The notes below the pieces were generated by a model. The model was not told the origin of the DNA. It searched no databases and saw only the letters and a program-made list of their open reading frames with translations. Positions 4,930 through 5,143 of a stretch of 5,143 bases of DNA are shown one piece after another (positions within the stretch are counted from its first letter, which is position 1; every line of letters starts with the position of its first letter). The stretch covers positions 1 through 5,143 of the forward strand of contig JAAYMJ010000224.1 of assembly GCA_012521455.1 (NCBI GenBank), written 5' to 3'. The stretch is from Clostridiaceae bacterium (GTDB lineage: Bacteria > Bacillota > Clostridia > UMGS1883 > JAAYMJ01). A program made the position numbers and the translations under genes.

Positions 4930-5143
4930 ATGTTGCAATACATAACGAAGGCGGTTTCGTATATATTTATCTTTATCATATTTTATTTTGTTTATCGTGT
5001 TATGGTTATGATTTATCTTGATATTAAAGTTATGAGCCGCAAAAAAAGCGGACTTCCCGAAAGCGACGCCTATTTAAAGCTTATAAACTTAAGAAGCCAG
5101 TTTGATTTTTTAATCCATGAAAGCTATAATATAGGGGAAGAAG
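4930..5143 (+). CDS. N-terminus of a membrane-anchored protein, probably an FHA-domain protein (partial)
   Basis: The frame is open to the window edge, giving 71 residues. ATG 4930 is chosen because AGGGG (4919-4923) lies 6 nt upstream; the in-frame ATG at 4924 directly abuts that motif and is unlikely. Residues about 9-30 form one hydrophobic membrane helix rich in Ile, Phe and Tyr, followed by D-I-K, a basic patch (R37-K38-K39), and then Y-L-K-L-I-N (48-53) and H-E-S-Y-N-I-G-E-E (63-71). The last part looks like the start of an FHA domain (strand, then the I-G turn before its phosphothreonine-binding Arg), but the diagnostic Arg, Ser and Asn-His lie beyond the edge. In Clostridia such one-helix FHA proteins commonly precede FtsW/RodA-type and penicillin-binding protein genes, so a role in cell-wall synthesis control is a family-based guess. 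It has its own promoters after the operon terminator and is probably not part of the ATPase. Confidence 0.6.
   Translation, partial: MLQYITKAVSYIFIFIIFYFVYRVMVMIYLDIKVMSRKKSGLPESDAYLKLINLRSQFDFLIHESYNIGEE

Overview
The window holds the 3' part of a V-type (archaeal/bacterial A/V-type) ATPase operon, all on the + strand. Its end is marked by a strong intrinsic terminator, and the start of a separate downstream gene follows. Moderately AT-rich coding DNA, AGGAGG-type ribosome binding sites, bacterial-type V-ATPase subunits and a clostridial-style membrane-anchored FHA protein downstream point to an anaerobic low-GC Firmicute, most likely class Clostridia. This placement is inferred from sequence style and family knowledge, not from a database search.

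Layout: 1-25 is the last codons of an upstream gene, probably subunit F. Then come subunit E (37-603, peripheral stalk), subunit A (643-2403, catalytic), an unusually long 302-bp AT-rich gap (2404-2705), subunit B (2706-4088, non-catalytic partner), subunit D (4118-4741, central rotor shaft), a 13-bp-stem terminator (4741-4775), a short intergenic region with candidate promoters (about 4793-4871), and the 5' end of a membrane protein (from 4930, cut by the window edge).

Together A and B form the A3B3 catalytic head, D the rotating shaft and E part of the peripheral stalk of the V1 sector. The membrane subunits (I, K, C) are not in the window, so whether the enzyme moves Na+ or H+, and whether it pumps ions or makes ATP, cannot be told here. 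Catalytic residues are intact: P-loop K238/T239 and E261 in A, and the arginine finger R351 in B.

The genes are ordinary. The part that deserves attention is the A-B gap. Neighbouring genes elsewhere in this operon are 11-39 bp apart, but here 302 bp carry a terminator-like AU-rich hairpin, a perfect 8-bp inverted repeat enclosing a plausible -35 element, a consensus -10 at 17-bp spacing, a second leader hairpin with a possible alternative pairing, and a small GC-rich hairpin against the ntpB ribosome binding site. This suggests, without proving, that ntpB-ntpD can be transcribed or controlled separately from ntpE-ntpA. I see no clear evidence of a wholly new system.
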